This document shows positions 21,722-30,329 of a DNA stretch of 64,000 nt, in pieces. The notes below the pieces were generated by a model. That model had not been told where the DNA came from, made no database searches, and saw nothing but the letters and a program-made list of their open reading frames with translations. A program made the translations under genes and the position numbers. This DNA comes from Mycobacterium deserti (GTDB lineage Bacteria; Actinomycetota; Actinomycetes; Mycobacteriales; Mycobacteriaceae). The DNA lies in contig NZ_JAODWD010000002.1 of assembly GCF_025345615.1 (NCBI RefSeq), positions 620,001 through 684,000 on the forward strand. Reading direction: 5' to 3'. Every line of letters begins with the position of its first letter. Position 1 is the stretch's first letter.

Positions 21722-22351
21722 GTGACCACGCCGCCGGGCCCCCCGCCGTACGGCCCCCCGCCGTACGGCCCGCCGCCCTACGGACAGCAGCCACCACCCG
21801 GACAACAACAGCCACCGTTCGGGCAGCAGCAGCCGCACTATCCACCGCCGGGCGGGCCGTATCCGCCGCCGGGGCCCGGTTACTATCCGCCGCCGAAGAA
21901 GACGAACACCGGTCGCATCGTCCTGCTGGTGGGCGGCGTCCTCGTGGGGCTGGTGGCCCTCGTGGTCGCCGTGGGGCTCGCCTTCTACTTCTTCTCCGGA
22001 GACGACAGGGTCACCGCGACCGACGTCCAGGTCGGTGATTGCCTGTCCGAGATTCCCGACAGCACCCGGGTAATGACCGTGCGCACCGTCGAGTGCTCGG
22101 AGTCGCACGCCGGCGAGGTCTTCGCTGTGCTGACGATGCCAGACGGCGACTTCCCCGGGGCGGCCGCCATCGAGGACTTCCAGGGCAGGTGCGAACCGGC
22201 GCTGGCCGCGTACTCGCCTGAGTCGATGACCGACGACAGCGTCCAGCTGTACGTGCTGTACCCCACCCCGGAGACGTGGGAGCAGGGCGATCGGGCGGTG
22301 ACCTGCATCGCGACCCTGGATCCGCCCCGCTCGGGCTCCCTCAAGAGCTGA
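21722..22351 (+). CDS. Proline-rich single-pass membrane protein with septum-formation-type domain
   Basis: 209 residues. The N-terminal 60 residues are Pro/Gln/Tyr-rich and include three PPPYG repeats encoded by a 15-bp tandem repeat at 21740-21784. One membrane helix (IVLLVGGVLVGLVALVVAVG) follows, then an extracytoplasmic domain with paired Cys: VGDCLSEIP, VECSESHAGEVFAV, GRCEPALAAYSP and VTCIATLD. That arrangement is the PF13845 (Septum_form) domain of actinobacteria. The start is a GTG. Role in division is a family label, not shown here. It lies where Rv0420c would be. Confidence 0.82.
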   Translation: MTTPPGPPPYGPPPYGPPPYGQQPPPGQQQPPFGQQQPHYPPPGGPYPPPGPGYYPPPKKTNTGRIVLLVGGVLVGLVALVVAVGLAFYFFSGDDRVTATDVQVGDCLSEIPDSTRVMTVRTVECSESHAGEVFAVLTMPDGDFPGAAAIEDFQGRCEPALAAYSPESMTDDSVQLYVLYPTPETWEQGDRAVTCIATLDPPRSGSLKS

Positions 22352-22369
22352 CTCCGTCGCGGAAGTTTG

Positions 22370-22386
22370 CGGTACCTGAGGTACCG
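22370..22386. promoter_or_regulatory. Inverted repeat directly upstream of the monooxygenase
   Basis: CGGTACC-TGA-GGTACCG, perfect 7-bp arms around 3 bp, ends 7 bp before the ATG at 22394. Its place so close to the start suggests a repressor site that overlaps the transcription start or ribosome binding region. No regulator gene is adjacent. Confidence 0.5.
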
Positions 22387-22393
22387 TCAGGGC

Positions 22394-23881
22394 ATGACTC
22401 CGGAGCGTTTCGACGCGGTCATCGTGGGCGCGGGGTTCGGCGGGATCGGCGCGGCCATCCAGCTCAAGCGCATGGGAATTGAGGACTTCGTTCTTCTCGA
22501 CCGCGAGGACGACCTGGGCGGCACCTGGTACGTCAACCACTATCCGGGACTCGCCGTCGATGTTCCCACCACGACGTACTCCTACTTCTTCGAACCCAAC
22601 CCGAACTGGTCTCGGTTGTTCTCCACGGGTGACGAGATCAAGCAGTACGCCGATGACGTCGCCGACAAGTACGGCGTGCGCAAGCACATCAGGTTCAACA
22701 CGACCGTCGAGGGCGCGCGCTGGGACGAGGACGCCAAGGTCTGGCGGATCGCCCTGGCCGACGGTGACACGCTGACCGCCCTCTACCTCATCACCGCCAC
22801 CGGATTCCTGTCGCAGCCGAAGACCCCCGAGATTGCAGGCATCACCGACTTCGCGGGCAAGATCATCCACACCACCGACTGGGACGACTCTTACGACCCC
22901 CAGGGACGGCGCGTGGCGATCATCGGAACGGGCGCAACGGCGGTTCAGCTCATTCCCGAACTGGCGAAGAAGGCAGCGGACCTCACCGTGTACCAGCGCA
23001 CGCCGATCTGGGTGGTGCCCAAGCTCGACTTCCGCATCTCCGAGCGCATGAAGCGCATGTTCGCACGAGTCCCGCTGGCGCAGCGCGCAGTTCGGGCCGT
23101 CACGGACGCCATCTACGAATTCTTCATCTACGTCGGTCTGCATCATCGGCAGTTCCTCTTCCGGCGACTCAACATCGGGGCCTCCGACGTCGCCAAGCTT
23201 CACCGGTTCATCTCTATCCGCGATCCCGAGCTGCGCAGAAAGCTCACACCCGATTACGACTTCGGCTGCAAGCGACCGACGTTCTCCAACAGTTACTACC
23301 GGATCTTCACCAAGCCCCACGTGCACCTGCAGGCGGACGGCATCGACCATGTCGAGCCCGACGGGATCGTCAACAACGACGGCACCAAGACCGTCATCGA
23401 CACTCTGGTGCTGGCAACCGGCTTCGATCTGTGGGAGGCGAATTTCCCGGCGATCGAAGTCATCGGCCGCGAGGGGCGAAATCTCGGAAAGTGGTGGCGA
23501 GAGAACAGGTTCCAGGCCTACCAGGGTGTGTCGGTGCCGTACTTCCCGAATTACCTGAGCCTGGCCAGCCCGTACGCGTTCCTGGGTTTGAACTTCTTCA
23601 ACACTATGGAATACCAGATGCGTCACATGGACCGGCTCTTCGGTGAACTGAAGCGCCGAAAGGCGACCACGTTCGAGATCACCGAAGACGCCAACGCCCG
23701 CTATCTGGAGCGGATGACCGAACTGATCGGTGACTCGGTGTTCACGGTCGGAAACTGCGCGACGGCGCGCTCCTACTACTTCAACCCGCAGGGCGAGGCC
23801 ACCCTGCTGCGACCGATGCCGACTCGCACCGCGATCAAAGAGGCCTCGAAGTACCCGTTGACCGACTATCAGATTGCGTGA
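22394..23881 (+). CDS. FAD-dependent monooxygenase, Baeyer-Villiger type
   Basis: 495 residues. An FAD-binding GxGxxG is at the N-terminus (IVGAGFGGIGAA), the Baeyer-Villiger fingerprint FxGxxxHxxxW occurs as FAGKIIHTTDWD near residue 157, and a second Rossmann motif for NADPH follows (IIGTGATAVQLIPEL). Such enzymes insert oxygen into ketones or oxidise sulfur or nitrogen; EthA of M. tuberculosis is a known relative. The substrate is not predictable. The ATG lies 7 bp beyond a palindrome at 22370-22386, so transcription is probably regulated. A small membrane gene follows 16 bp downstream. Confidence 0.9.
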   Translation: MTPERFDAVIVGAGFGGIGAAIQLKRMGIEDFVLLDREDDLGGTWYVNHYPGLAVDVPTTTYSYFFEPNPNWSRLFSTGDEIKQYADDVADKYGVRKHIRFNTTVEGARWDEDAKVWRIALADGDTLTALYLITATGFLSQPKTPEIAGITDFAGKIIHTTDWDDSYDPQGRRVAIIGTGATAVQLIPELAKKAADLTVYQRTPIWVVPKLDFRISERMKRMFARVPLAQRAVRAVTDAIYEFFIYVGLHHRQFLFRRLNIGASDVAKLHRFISIRDPELRRKLTPDYDFGCKRPTFSNSYYRIFTKPHVHLQADGIDHVEPDGIVNNDGTKTVIDTLVLATGFDLWEANFPAIEVIGREGRNLGKWWRENRFQAYQGVSVPYFPNYLSLASPYAFLGLNFFNTMEYQMRHMDRLFGELKRRKATTFEITEDANARYLERMTELIGDSVFTVGNCATARSYYFNPQGEATLLRPMPTRTAIKEASKYPLTDYQIA

Positions 23882-23897
23882 GAGAGGAACACCAGCT

Positions 23898-24164
23898 GTG
23901 CCGAAAGAGAATTCGCGTGCCGCGACGTTGACCGGCCTTGCCCTCGCGGGCACGGGTGTGGCCCATTTCGTCGCCCCACAGCTGTTCGAGTCGATCACCG
24001 AGCCGGCGTTCCCACGAAACACCCGCAACTTCATCTACCTCAACGGCGGCATCGAGACCGCCCTCGGGCTCGGACTCGCCGCCCAGAAGACCCGCAAGGC
24101 GGCATTGGTGGGGCTTGTGGGCTACGCGGCCTATCTGGCGACGAACTCCGTACGCAACCGATAG
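23898..24164 (+). CDS. Small DoxX-like membrane protein
   Basis: 88 residues from a GTG at 23898 with GAGAGGA upstream. Two or three hydrophobic stretches are separated by short polar loops: TLTGLALAGTGVAHFVAPQLF, then NTRNFIYLNGGIETALGLGLAA, then GLVGYAAYLATN. This is the look of small DoxX/DUF-type membrane proteins common in mycobacteria. It is probably co-transcribed with the upstream monooxygenase. Function unknown. Confidence 0.75.
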   Translation: MPKENSRAATLTGLALAGTGVAHFVAPQLFESITEPAFPRNTRNFIYLNGGIETALGLGLAAQKTRKAALVGLVGYAAYLATNSVRNR

Positions 24165-24169
24165 CACCC

Positions 24170-24189
24170 GACGTAACAGAAGTTACGTC
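24170..24189. terminator. Hairpin-forming inverted repeat
   Basis: GACGTAAC-AGAA-GTTACGTC, perfect 8-bp arms with a 4-nt loop, starts 5 bp after the stop of the small DoxX-like gene. It could terminate the monooxygenase operon; there is no T-run, but mycobacterial terminators often lack one. It could instead be an operator for the gene at 24266. Confidence 0.45.
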
Positions 24190-24265
24190 CACATAGCCGC
24201 CGGTTTCTATTGCGAAGTGTCTAAAAAACGGTAGCGGCACCCAGAATCGTCATTAACATATATCC

Positions 24266-24490
24266 ATGATCGGTTCGCTTCGCCGGCTCCTCGCGTTCCA
24301 CGTGACGATCGGGGAGCTGATCATGGTGGCGCTGATCCTCGGCACGCCGTACCTGATCGTCGGGGTCGTCTGGTCGAACACCCATACCGAACACCTGCAG
24401 CAGATGACGGGCCTCGACCTGGCGGTCTCCTATCTCGGGTCGATCGTGTCGTGGCCGGTGCTGCTCTTCGCAGACGTCTGCATGACTTGA
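24266..24490 (+). CDS. Small membrane protein
   Basis: 74 residues with two membrane segments (ELIMVALILGTPYLIVGVVW and LAVSYLGSIVSWPVLLFADV). ATG start with only weak upstream pairing. It lies 12 bp before another small membrane gene and probably forms an operon with it. I do not recognise the family beyond its general resemblance to mycobacterial small membrane proteins found in pairs. Confidence 0.6.
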   Translation: MIGSLRRLLAFHVTIGELIMVALILGTPYLIVGVVWSNTHTEHLQQMTGLDLAVSYLGSIVSWPVLLFADVCMT

Positions 24491-24502
24491 ACGGGAGACA
24501 CC

Positions 24503-24844
24503 TTGCAAACCCGGCATCATCGGCTCGCCTACACCGGCGTCGTGGCATCCGTCCTATTGGCGATCGGGCTGCTGGCCATGAACTTCCCGGTCTTTCTCGA
24601 CGACTACGACCAGTGGGGCTGGCAGATCAAGTGCGGAACGGGATTCGCCGCTGACCTGGCGCAAGCGACGGCCGCCGTCGGCAACGGGAACTACGCCGAC
24701 GAGTGTGAAACGGCACTGCTCATGCGCCGACTATGGACGGTGCCGCTGGTGGTGGTGAGTGGGCTCGTCGGCCTCGCGGTCCTGGTGGCTGCGGCGGCGA
24801 CGTCGGAGCGCGAATCGCTCGCGTCGCATCGCGAAACCGCCTGA
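24503..24844 (+). CDS. Small two-helix membrane protein
   Basis: 113 residues from a TTG at 24503, with CGGGAGA at a normal distance. A helix near the N-terminus (YTGVVASVLLAIGLLAMNFP) and one near the C-terminus (VPLVVVSGLVGLAVLVAAAA) enclose an extracytoplasmic loop of about 50 residues with two Cys (KCGTGFAADL and DECETALL) that could form a disulfide. Partner of the gene at 24266. Function unknown. Confidence 0.6.
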   Translation: MQTRHHRLAYTGVVASVLLAIGLLAMNFPVFLDDYDQWGWQIKCGTGFAADLAQATAAVGNGNYADECETALLMRRLWTVPLVVVSGLVGLAVLVAAAATSERESLASHRETA

Positions 24845-24859
24845 CCTAGCATCACAGGC

Positions 24860-26080
24860 GTGAGCACGCCGGACGGTCCTGCGCTGCGCCGGCGCCTCGG
24901 AATCTTCGACGCGGTCATCATCGGGCTGGGCTCGATGATCGGCGCCGGCATCTTCGCAGCCCTTGGGCCGGCTGCCGCGTCGGCCGGCACGGGCCTGCTC
25001 GTCGGTCTCGCCATCGCCGCGGTCGTCGCGTACTGCAACGCGACCTCGTCGGCGCGACTGGCCGCAATCTACCCGCAGTCGGGTGGAACGTACGTGTACG
25101 GGCGCGAGCGCCTCGGCCCGTTCTGGGGCTACCTCGCGGGATGGAGCTTCGTGGTCGGCAAGACCGCGTCCTGCGCGGCCATGGCCTTGACCGTCGGCGC
25201 ATACGTCTGGCCGGAGTATGCGCATGCCATCGCGGTAGCCGCGGTGGTGGCGCTGACCGCGGTGAACTATGCGGGCATCCAGAAGTCCGCGGTGCTGACG
25301 CGGGTCATTGTCGCTGTGGTGCTCGCCGTCTTGGCCGCCGTAGTCGTGGTCATCCTGGGTTTCGGCGACCTCGACAGCGCGCGGTTGGCCCTCGGTGGCG
25401 ACATCACCGCCGGGGGTGTACTCGAAGCGGCCGGACTGCTGTTCTTCGCATTCGCCGGCTATGCGCGCATCGCCACGCTCGGAGAGGAAGTGCGCGACCC
25501 GGCCCGCACCATCCCGCGTGCCATCCCCATCGCGCTGTTCATCGCGCTCGCCGTGTACGCGGCGGTCGCCACTGCGGTGCTGGCCGAATTGGGCAGCCAG
25601 ACACTGGCGTCGGCCGCCGCACCGCTGGCCGACGCGGTCAGCGCAGCCGGCGTCCCCGGCATGGAGCCGGTCGTACGAACCGGCGCCGCGATCGCCGCGC
25701 TGGGGTCGCTGTTGGCGCTCATTCTCGGGGTGTCTCGCACCACGCTGGCGATGGCCCGCGACCGCCATCTGCCGCACGCACTCGCAGTGGTACACCCGAA
25801 GTTCGGCAGTCCGCACCGCGCCGAGATCGCCGTGGGCGTGGTCGTCGGGGTGCTCGCCGCGACAGTTGATCTGCGCGGGGCCATTGGCTTCTCGTCATTC
25901 GCGGTACTGACGTACTACGCGATCGCCAATGCTTCAGCTTTTACGTTGGGCCGCAAGGCGATTCCTGCGCTAGGCTTCATCGGGTGCCTGCTGCTGGCAG
26001 TTCTGCTCCCGCTACCGTCGGTCGTTGCAGGCGTTTGCGTGGTGGCGCTGGGCGCTGTCGCCTACCGTCTTAGACCGTGA
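24860..26080 (+). CDS. APC-family amino acid permease
   Basis: 406 residues with about 12 hydrophobic segments. The APC signature at the start of the first helix is IIGLGSMIGAGIFAALGPAA, and the conserved helix 6 region is GLLFFAFAGYARIATLGEEV followed by RTIPRAIP. It imports amino acids or similar compounds; specificity is not visible. GTG start at 24860. The next gene overlaps its stop as GTGA. Confidence 0.87.
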   Translation: MSTPDGPALRRRLGIFDAVIIGLGSMIGAGIFAALGPAAASAGTGLLVGLAIAAVVAYCNATSSARLAAIYPQSGGTYVYGRERLGPFWGYLAGWSFVVGKTASCAAMALTVGAYVWPEYAHAIAVAAVVALTAVNYAGIQKSAVLTRVIVAVVLAVLAAVVVVILGFGDLDSARLALGGDITAGGVLEAAGLLFFAFAGYARIATLGEEVRDPARTIPRAIPIALFIALAVYAAVATAVLAELGSQTLASAAAPLADAVSAAGVPGMEPVVRTGAAIAALGSLLALILGVSRTTLAMARDRHLPHALAVVHPKFGSPHRAEIAVGVVVGVLAATVDLRGAIGFSSFAVLTYYAIANASAFTLGRKAIPALGFIGCLLLAVLLPLPSVVAGVCVVALGAVAYRLRP

Positions 26081-27372
26081 CCGCACTGACATGGAAGCGC
26101 GTCGACGCCGAGCCGACCGAGGACTTCGTCGTCGCACCCGACGAACGGTTGGGCTGGGGCCGCACCATTGGCCTCGGGGCCCAGCACGTGGTCGCGATGT
26201 TCGGCGCCACCTTCCTGGTGCCGGTGCTCACCGGCTTCCCGCCGGCCACCACGCTGCTGTTCTCCGGAGTGGGCACCGTTCTGTTCTTGCTGATCACCGG
26301 GAATCGACTGCCCAGCTACCTGGGTTCGAGTTTCTCCGTGATCGCCCCGGTCACTGCTGCGGTCGCGTCGAACGGGACCGGCAGTGCATTGGGCGGTCTG
26401 GTCGCGGTGGGCCTGGCGCTGGTCCTGATCGGCGGCGTCGTCCATTTGGTCGGTACCCGTTGGCTTGACTCGACCCTTCCCCCGGTGGTGACCGGCGCGA
26501 TCGTCGCGCTGATCGGTTTCAACCTGGCACCCGCGGCCAAGACCAATTTCGAGAAGGGCCCGCTGGTCGGCATGGTCACGCTGGTGCTGCTGGTGGCCGT
26601 GCTCGCCTTCTTTCGCGGCATCGTCGGACGGTTGGCGATATTCCTCGCCGTGGTCGTCGGCTATGTGCTGGCGCTGTACCTCGGCGAGGTCGACACGGAG
26701 GCGATCGATGAGGCGCCGTGGATCGGCATGCCCGAATTTCAAACGCCGACATTCACATTCGCGGTACTACCGATGTTCCTGCCCGCCGTGATCGCCCTGG
26801 TCGCCGAGAACATCGGCCACGTCAAATCCGTCGGCCAGATGACGAACACCGACGTCGACCCCCTGATGGGCCGCGCGCTGGCGGCGGACGGAGTGGCGAC
26901 AACGCTGGCGGGCTTCGGCGGCGGAACGGCGACCACCACCTACGCCGAGAACATCGGCGTCATGGCCGCCACGAGGGTGTATTCGACTGCGGCGTACTGG
27001 GTCGCGGCAGGTGTCGCCATTCTGCTGTCGCTATGCCCGAAGGTCGGCGCGACGATATCGGCGATTCCGGAGGGAGTTCTCGGCGGCGCGACGGTCGTCC
27101 TGTATGGGCTTGTCGGCGTCCTGGGCGTGCGCATCTGGTTGACGAATCATGTCGACTTCACCAAGCCACTCAACCAGATGACCGCGGCGATCCCGCTGAT
27201 CATAGGGATCGCCGATTTCACTTGGCACGCCGGGACATTGACCTTCACTGGTATCGCGCTGGGATCGATAGCCGCCCTGCTGGTGTATCACGGAATGCGG
27301 ATGCTCGCGTGGCTGCGGACCTTCACCGGTGCGACCCCCGGTGCCGATCGGCACGCTGCGGAACTCCGTTGA
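26077..27372 (+). CDS. NCS2-family uracil/xanthine permease
   Basis: 431 residues. NCS2 signature sequence is present: GAQHVVAMFGATFLVPVLTG near the N-terminus, ENIGHVKSVGQMTNTDVDPL in the middle, and GFGGGTATTTYAENIGVMA, where substrate-binding residues lie. It imports uracil, xanthine or a related base. GTG start overlapping the upstream permease stop. The 3' end overlaps the convergent aminopeptidase gene by 50 bp. Confidence 0.9.
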   Translation: MTALTWKRVDAEPTEDFVVAPDERLGWGRTIGLGAQHVVAMFGATFLVPVLTGFPPATTLLFSGVGTVLFLLITGNRLPSYLGSSFSVIAPVTAAVASNGTGSALGGLVAVGLALVLIGGVVHLVGTRWLDSTLPPVVTGAIVALIGFNLAPAAKTNFEKGPLVGMVTLVLLVAVLAFFRGIVGRLAIFLAVVVGYVLALYLGEVDTEAIDEAPWIGMPEFQTPTFTFAVLPMFLPAVIALVAENIGHVKSVGQMTNTDVDPLMGRALAADGVATTLAGFGGGTATTTYAENIGVMAATRVYSTAAYWVAAGVAILLSLCPKVGATISAIPEGVLGGATVVLYGLVGVLGVRIWLTNHVDFTKPLNQMTAAIPLIIGIADFTWHAGTLTFTGIALGSIAALLVYHGMRMLAWLRTFTGATPGADRHAAELR

Positions 27373-28780
27373 CTCCTTCGACAGATTGCGCATACGTACC
27401 GACCGCGAATGCAGCGGCCGACCCCAGAAGCGAGAGCGCGTTACGGTTGATGTTGTCTACCGTGTCGCGGGCGGTGCGATAGTTCGGATCGAACGGAGCA
27501 CCGGCGCTTCCGTCCCAAAGGCGCGCTTGCACTTGCGACTTCCGCTGCGAGGAGCCCGCGGTCAAGCCGCCGACCGGGACACCCGCGGCCAGGAATGCGT
27601 GGTAGTCGGTGTTGATGGACAACGGCATGTCAGCGGGTCGGACGCCCGCGAGGTTGAGGTATCCGGCCAGCGTCCGCTCGATGCCCGCCGAGCCGTCCGG
27701 CACCGTCCGCGACGGAATGGCGGGGTTGGCCTGAGCCGTCTGGTCGCCGTCGTAGGTGAAGTAGCCGGGGTTCTGTGAGCCGAGCATGTCGAAGTCGAGA
27801 TACAAAGCGATGGCGTCGAGTTCGTCGGGCTTCAGTCCCTGAACGTATTTTGCCGAGCCCTGCAGTGCGTTTTCTTCCGATCCCCAGAAGGCGAATCGCA
27901 CCGCATTGGCGGCGTTCGGTTGCGGTCCCAGTGCCGCAGCGATCTCCAATACCGCCGCGACGCCCGATCCGTTGTCGTTGACACCGGGGCTGGCTGCCGA
28001 GCTATCGAGATGCGCGCCGACGAGAACGACGTTGTCGGTGTTGCCGGACTTCGTCTGCGCCACCACGTTTCGTGAACGGGTCATCACCGGCTTGCTGTCA
28101 AGCACCAACCGCACAGGGGTGTCGGTGCGTCGTAACGCCGCGTCGGCGTCGGTGCCGATCACACCAACGGGGATGGACAGTTGTTGGTAATAACCTGGGG
28201 GGAACAGGCCGGCAGGGCTGCCGCCTGACCCAGGCGCGCTGACGACGAGCAGCCCGAAGGCTCCCCTGTCCACGGCGGCGTTCTGCTTGTCGACGACGGA
28301 GCAGCCCGTGTCGTCGACGACCGCAATCGCCCCCCTCACCGGCCGAGCACCGTAGTCAGCTGCCCGGCACCCCGCGGGTTTCTGCGGGCGCAGCGTGATG
28401 GCGGTCAACCCGCGTGGCGGCGTGGTCTTCAACAGCGACGCCTGGTCGACGTGATGGTCGCGACCCGCAATGGACAGCGTCGGCTTGCCGCCCTGGGTGC
28501 CGTCCAGTAGCTCGAATTCCGGCGTCTGGACGTCGAAACCCTTGTCACGGAGAAACTGCGCGACGTAGTCCACGCTGCTGTCGAAGCCGGCGGTGCCCTT
28601 GGCGCGATTTCCGTGGTTGGCGTCGGCGATCTCCTGCAGCTTGCGCAGATGCCCGTACATGCCGTCGGCGGTGATCGTGGCCGCCAGATCGCGACCGAGG
28701 TCGGCGGGGCGGGCAGGTTCGGGCGACGAGCATGCCGTCAGGGCGGCGAGGACGAGGACGGCGGTCGCCCACCGTCTCAT
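27323..28780 (-). CDS. Lipoprotein aminopeptidase, M28 family with PA domain (second LpqL paralogue)
   Basis: 485 residues with a lipobox LTAC (Cys17). A protease-associated domain (about residues 110-220) interrupts the fold, then the M28 di-zinc site: GAHLDS, NDNGSG, WGSEE, DFDMLG and TDYHAF supply the His, Asp and Glu ligands. It should be an exported, lipid-anchored aminopeptidase. The ATG overlaps the stop of the upstream paralogue as ATGA, so the two form a tandem duplicate under common transcription. Confidence 0.88.
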   Translation of the reverse strand: MRRWATAVLVLAALTACSSPEPARPADLGRDLAATITADGMYGHLRKLQEIADANHGNRAKGTAGFDSSVDYVAQFLRDKGFDVQTPEFELLDGTQGGKPTLSIAGRDHHVDQASLLKTTPPRGLTAITLRPQKPAGCRAADYGARPVRGAIAVVDDTGCSVVDKQNAAVDRGAFGLLVVSAPGSGGSPAGLFPPGYYQQLSIPVGVIGTDADAALRRTDTPVRLVLDSKPVMTRSRNVVAQTKSGNTDNVVLVGAHLDSSAASPGVNDNGSGVAAVLEIAAALGPQPNAANAVRFAFWGSEENALQGSAKYVQGLKPDELDAIALYLDFDMLGSQNPGYFTYDGDQTAQANPAIPSRTVPDGSAGIERTLAGYLNLAGVRPADMPLSINTDYHAFLAAGVPVGGLTAGSSQRKSQVQARLWDGSAGAPFDPNYRTARDTVDNINRNALSLLGSAAAFAVGTYAQSVEGVNGVPQRADRHRGSHR

Positions 28781-30294
28781 GAGTCGAGGACGTGTCGAGT
28801 GCGGTCCTCACGGATGGGCACGCCATTGCGGCCGCCTTGATCCTGCGCGTAGATGCCGACGACATAGGCGACACCGGGACCGTTGATCTCCATCGCGGTG
28901 CGATCGATGTTCTCCAACGTGTCGGCTGCCTTGTGATAATTGGGGTCGAACGGCTGACCCGCGTCGCCTCCCCACCGCTTGGCCTGATCATCGGTCATCT
29001 TCGCTTCCGCACCGGTGAAGATCCCGCCAGCGGGAATGCCTGCTTGTGTGAAGCCGTCATAGTCGGACCGACCGTCGAAGCTGATGTCCTGCGCGGGTTT
29101 TCCGGCACCGTTCAGATAGGACACCAGTGTGCGTTCAATTCCTGCCGACCCCTCGGGTACGCGCGGAACGCCGTTCGGTTCGTCCCGGGGACCCGATTGG
29201 TCGCCGTCATAAGTGAAATAGCCGGGATTGGGGGACCCGATCATGTCGAAGTTCAGGTAGAGCGCGATGTCTTTGAGCGCCTCCACAGACAGCGACGCCA
29301 CATAGCTGTACGACCCGAAGAGTCCGACTTCTTCAGCGCCCCAGAACGCGAAGCGCACCGCATGGTTCACCTCCGGCGAGGTGCCCAACTGCAAGGCGGT
29401 CTCCAGGACGGCCGCTACTCCGGATCCGTCATCGTTGATACCGGGGCCTTCCGGAACGCTGTCGAGGTGCGCGCCGACCATGACGACATCGGCCGTGGAG
29501 CCGGTCTTGGTTTGGGCTATGACGTTGCGCGACCGTTCGGTGCGTACACCGGCATTCAGTTTCAATGAAGCCTCGCCCGGTGCGGAACGCAGCCGCTCAC
29601 CGGCGGCCTTGGTGATCGTGACCACCGGGATCTTGACGTCGGTCTCCTCCCCGAGCGTGCCGCCGAATCTGTCGCCGTCCTCGTTGTTGGCGACGACGAG
29701 GGCCACCGCACCCCGTTCGGTGGCGGCCGCCAGCTTCTCGGTGAACGGACACTTGCCCCGGTCGACGAGGACCACGGCGCGCTGAACCGGAAGACCGTCG
29801 TAGTCCGACGCGGTGCAGCCCGGCGAATCCTCGGCGCGCGCAGGCACCAGCGGGCCCGAGATCCCGTCGCCAGGAGTGCCGATCGTGAAGTTCATCGGGT
29901 GCGCCGTGACGCGCGCGCCGTCGACAGTCAGCAACGGCTCGTCGGCGAACGGCAGACGAACTTCGAATTCGGGAGTTTGCACGTCGAAGCCCGTGTCGCG
30001 CAGTGTTTTCGCAACGTAGTCGACGCTCGCGTCGTAGCCCGGGGTTCCCAACGCGCGGTTGCCGTCGTGCTCGTCGGCGATCTGCTGCAGCCGTTCCAGG
30101 TGCGCCATCATCGCGTCGGTCTTGACGCGACCGCGCAGCGATTCGGCGAACTCGGTCGCCGAGGCCGACGGACCGGGCGGTTTCGTCGGCGGTGAAGCCG
30201 AGGGTTCAGGATCTGTATCGCGTCCACATCCGCCCAGAAGCAGCGCGGCGGCCGCGGCCAGTGCGACGATCTTCGACAACCTTGCGTGCCCCAT
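28777..30294 (-). CDS. lpqL: Lipoprotein aminopeptidase LpqL, M28 family with PA domain
   Basis: 505 residues with lipobox LGGC (Cys23). Same domain order as its neighbour: PA domain (VDRGKCPFTEKLAAATERGA), then M28 zinc ligands in GAHLDS, NDDGSG, WGAEE, NFDMIG and SDYDGF. The last position has Asp where the paralogue has His, so the final metal ligand may differ between the two. It corresponds best to Rv0418 LpqL, an active lipoprotein aminopeptidase. The ATG at 30294 is used; the longer open frame to 31026 runs inside the ABC permease gene. Confidence 0.9.
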   Translation of the reverse strand: MGHARLSKIVALAAAAALLLGGCGRDTDPEPSASPPTKPPGPSASATEFAESLRGRVKTDAMMAHLERLQQIADEHDGNRALGTPGYDASVDYVAKTLRDTGFDVQTPEFEVRLPFADEPLLTVDGARVTAHPMNFTIGTPGDGISGPLVPARAEDSPGCTASDYDGLPVQRAVVLVDRGKCPFTEKLAAATERGAVALVVANNEDGDRFGGTLGEETDVKIPVVTITKAAGERLRSAPGEASLKLNAGVRTERSRNVIAQTKTGSTADVVMVGAHLDSVPEGPGINDDGSGVAAVLETALQLGTSPEVNHAVRFAFWGAEEVGLFGSYSYVASLSVEALKDIALYLNFDMIGSPNPGYFTYDGDQSGPRDEPNGVPRVPEGSAGIERTLVSYLNGAGKPAQDISFDGRSDYDGFTQAGIPAGGIFTGAEAKMTDDQAKRWGGDAGQPFDPNYHKAADTLENIDRTAMEINGPGVAYVVGIYAQDQGGRNGVPIREDRTRHVLDS

Positions 30295-30329
30295 CGCCCA
30301 CCACGTTAGCGCCTGGTTGCCAAAAACGA

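Noticed and set aside
21665..24034. 789-residue open frame on the minus strand across the septum-type and monooxygenase genes
   Set aside because: Composition is Arg/His/Val-rich without domains, and it is antisense to two clear plus-strand genes with FAD and membrane motifs.
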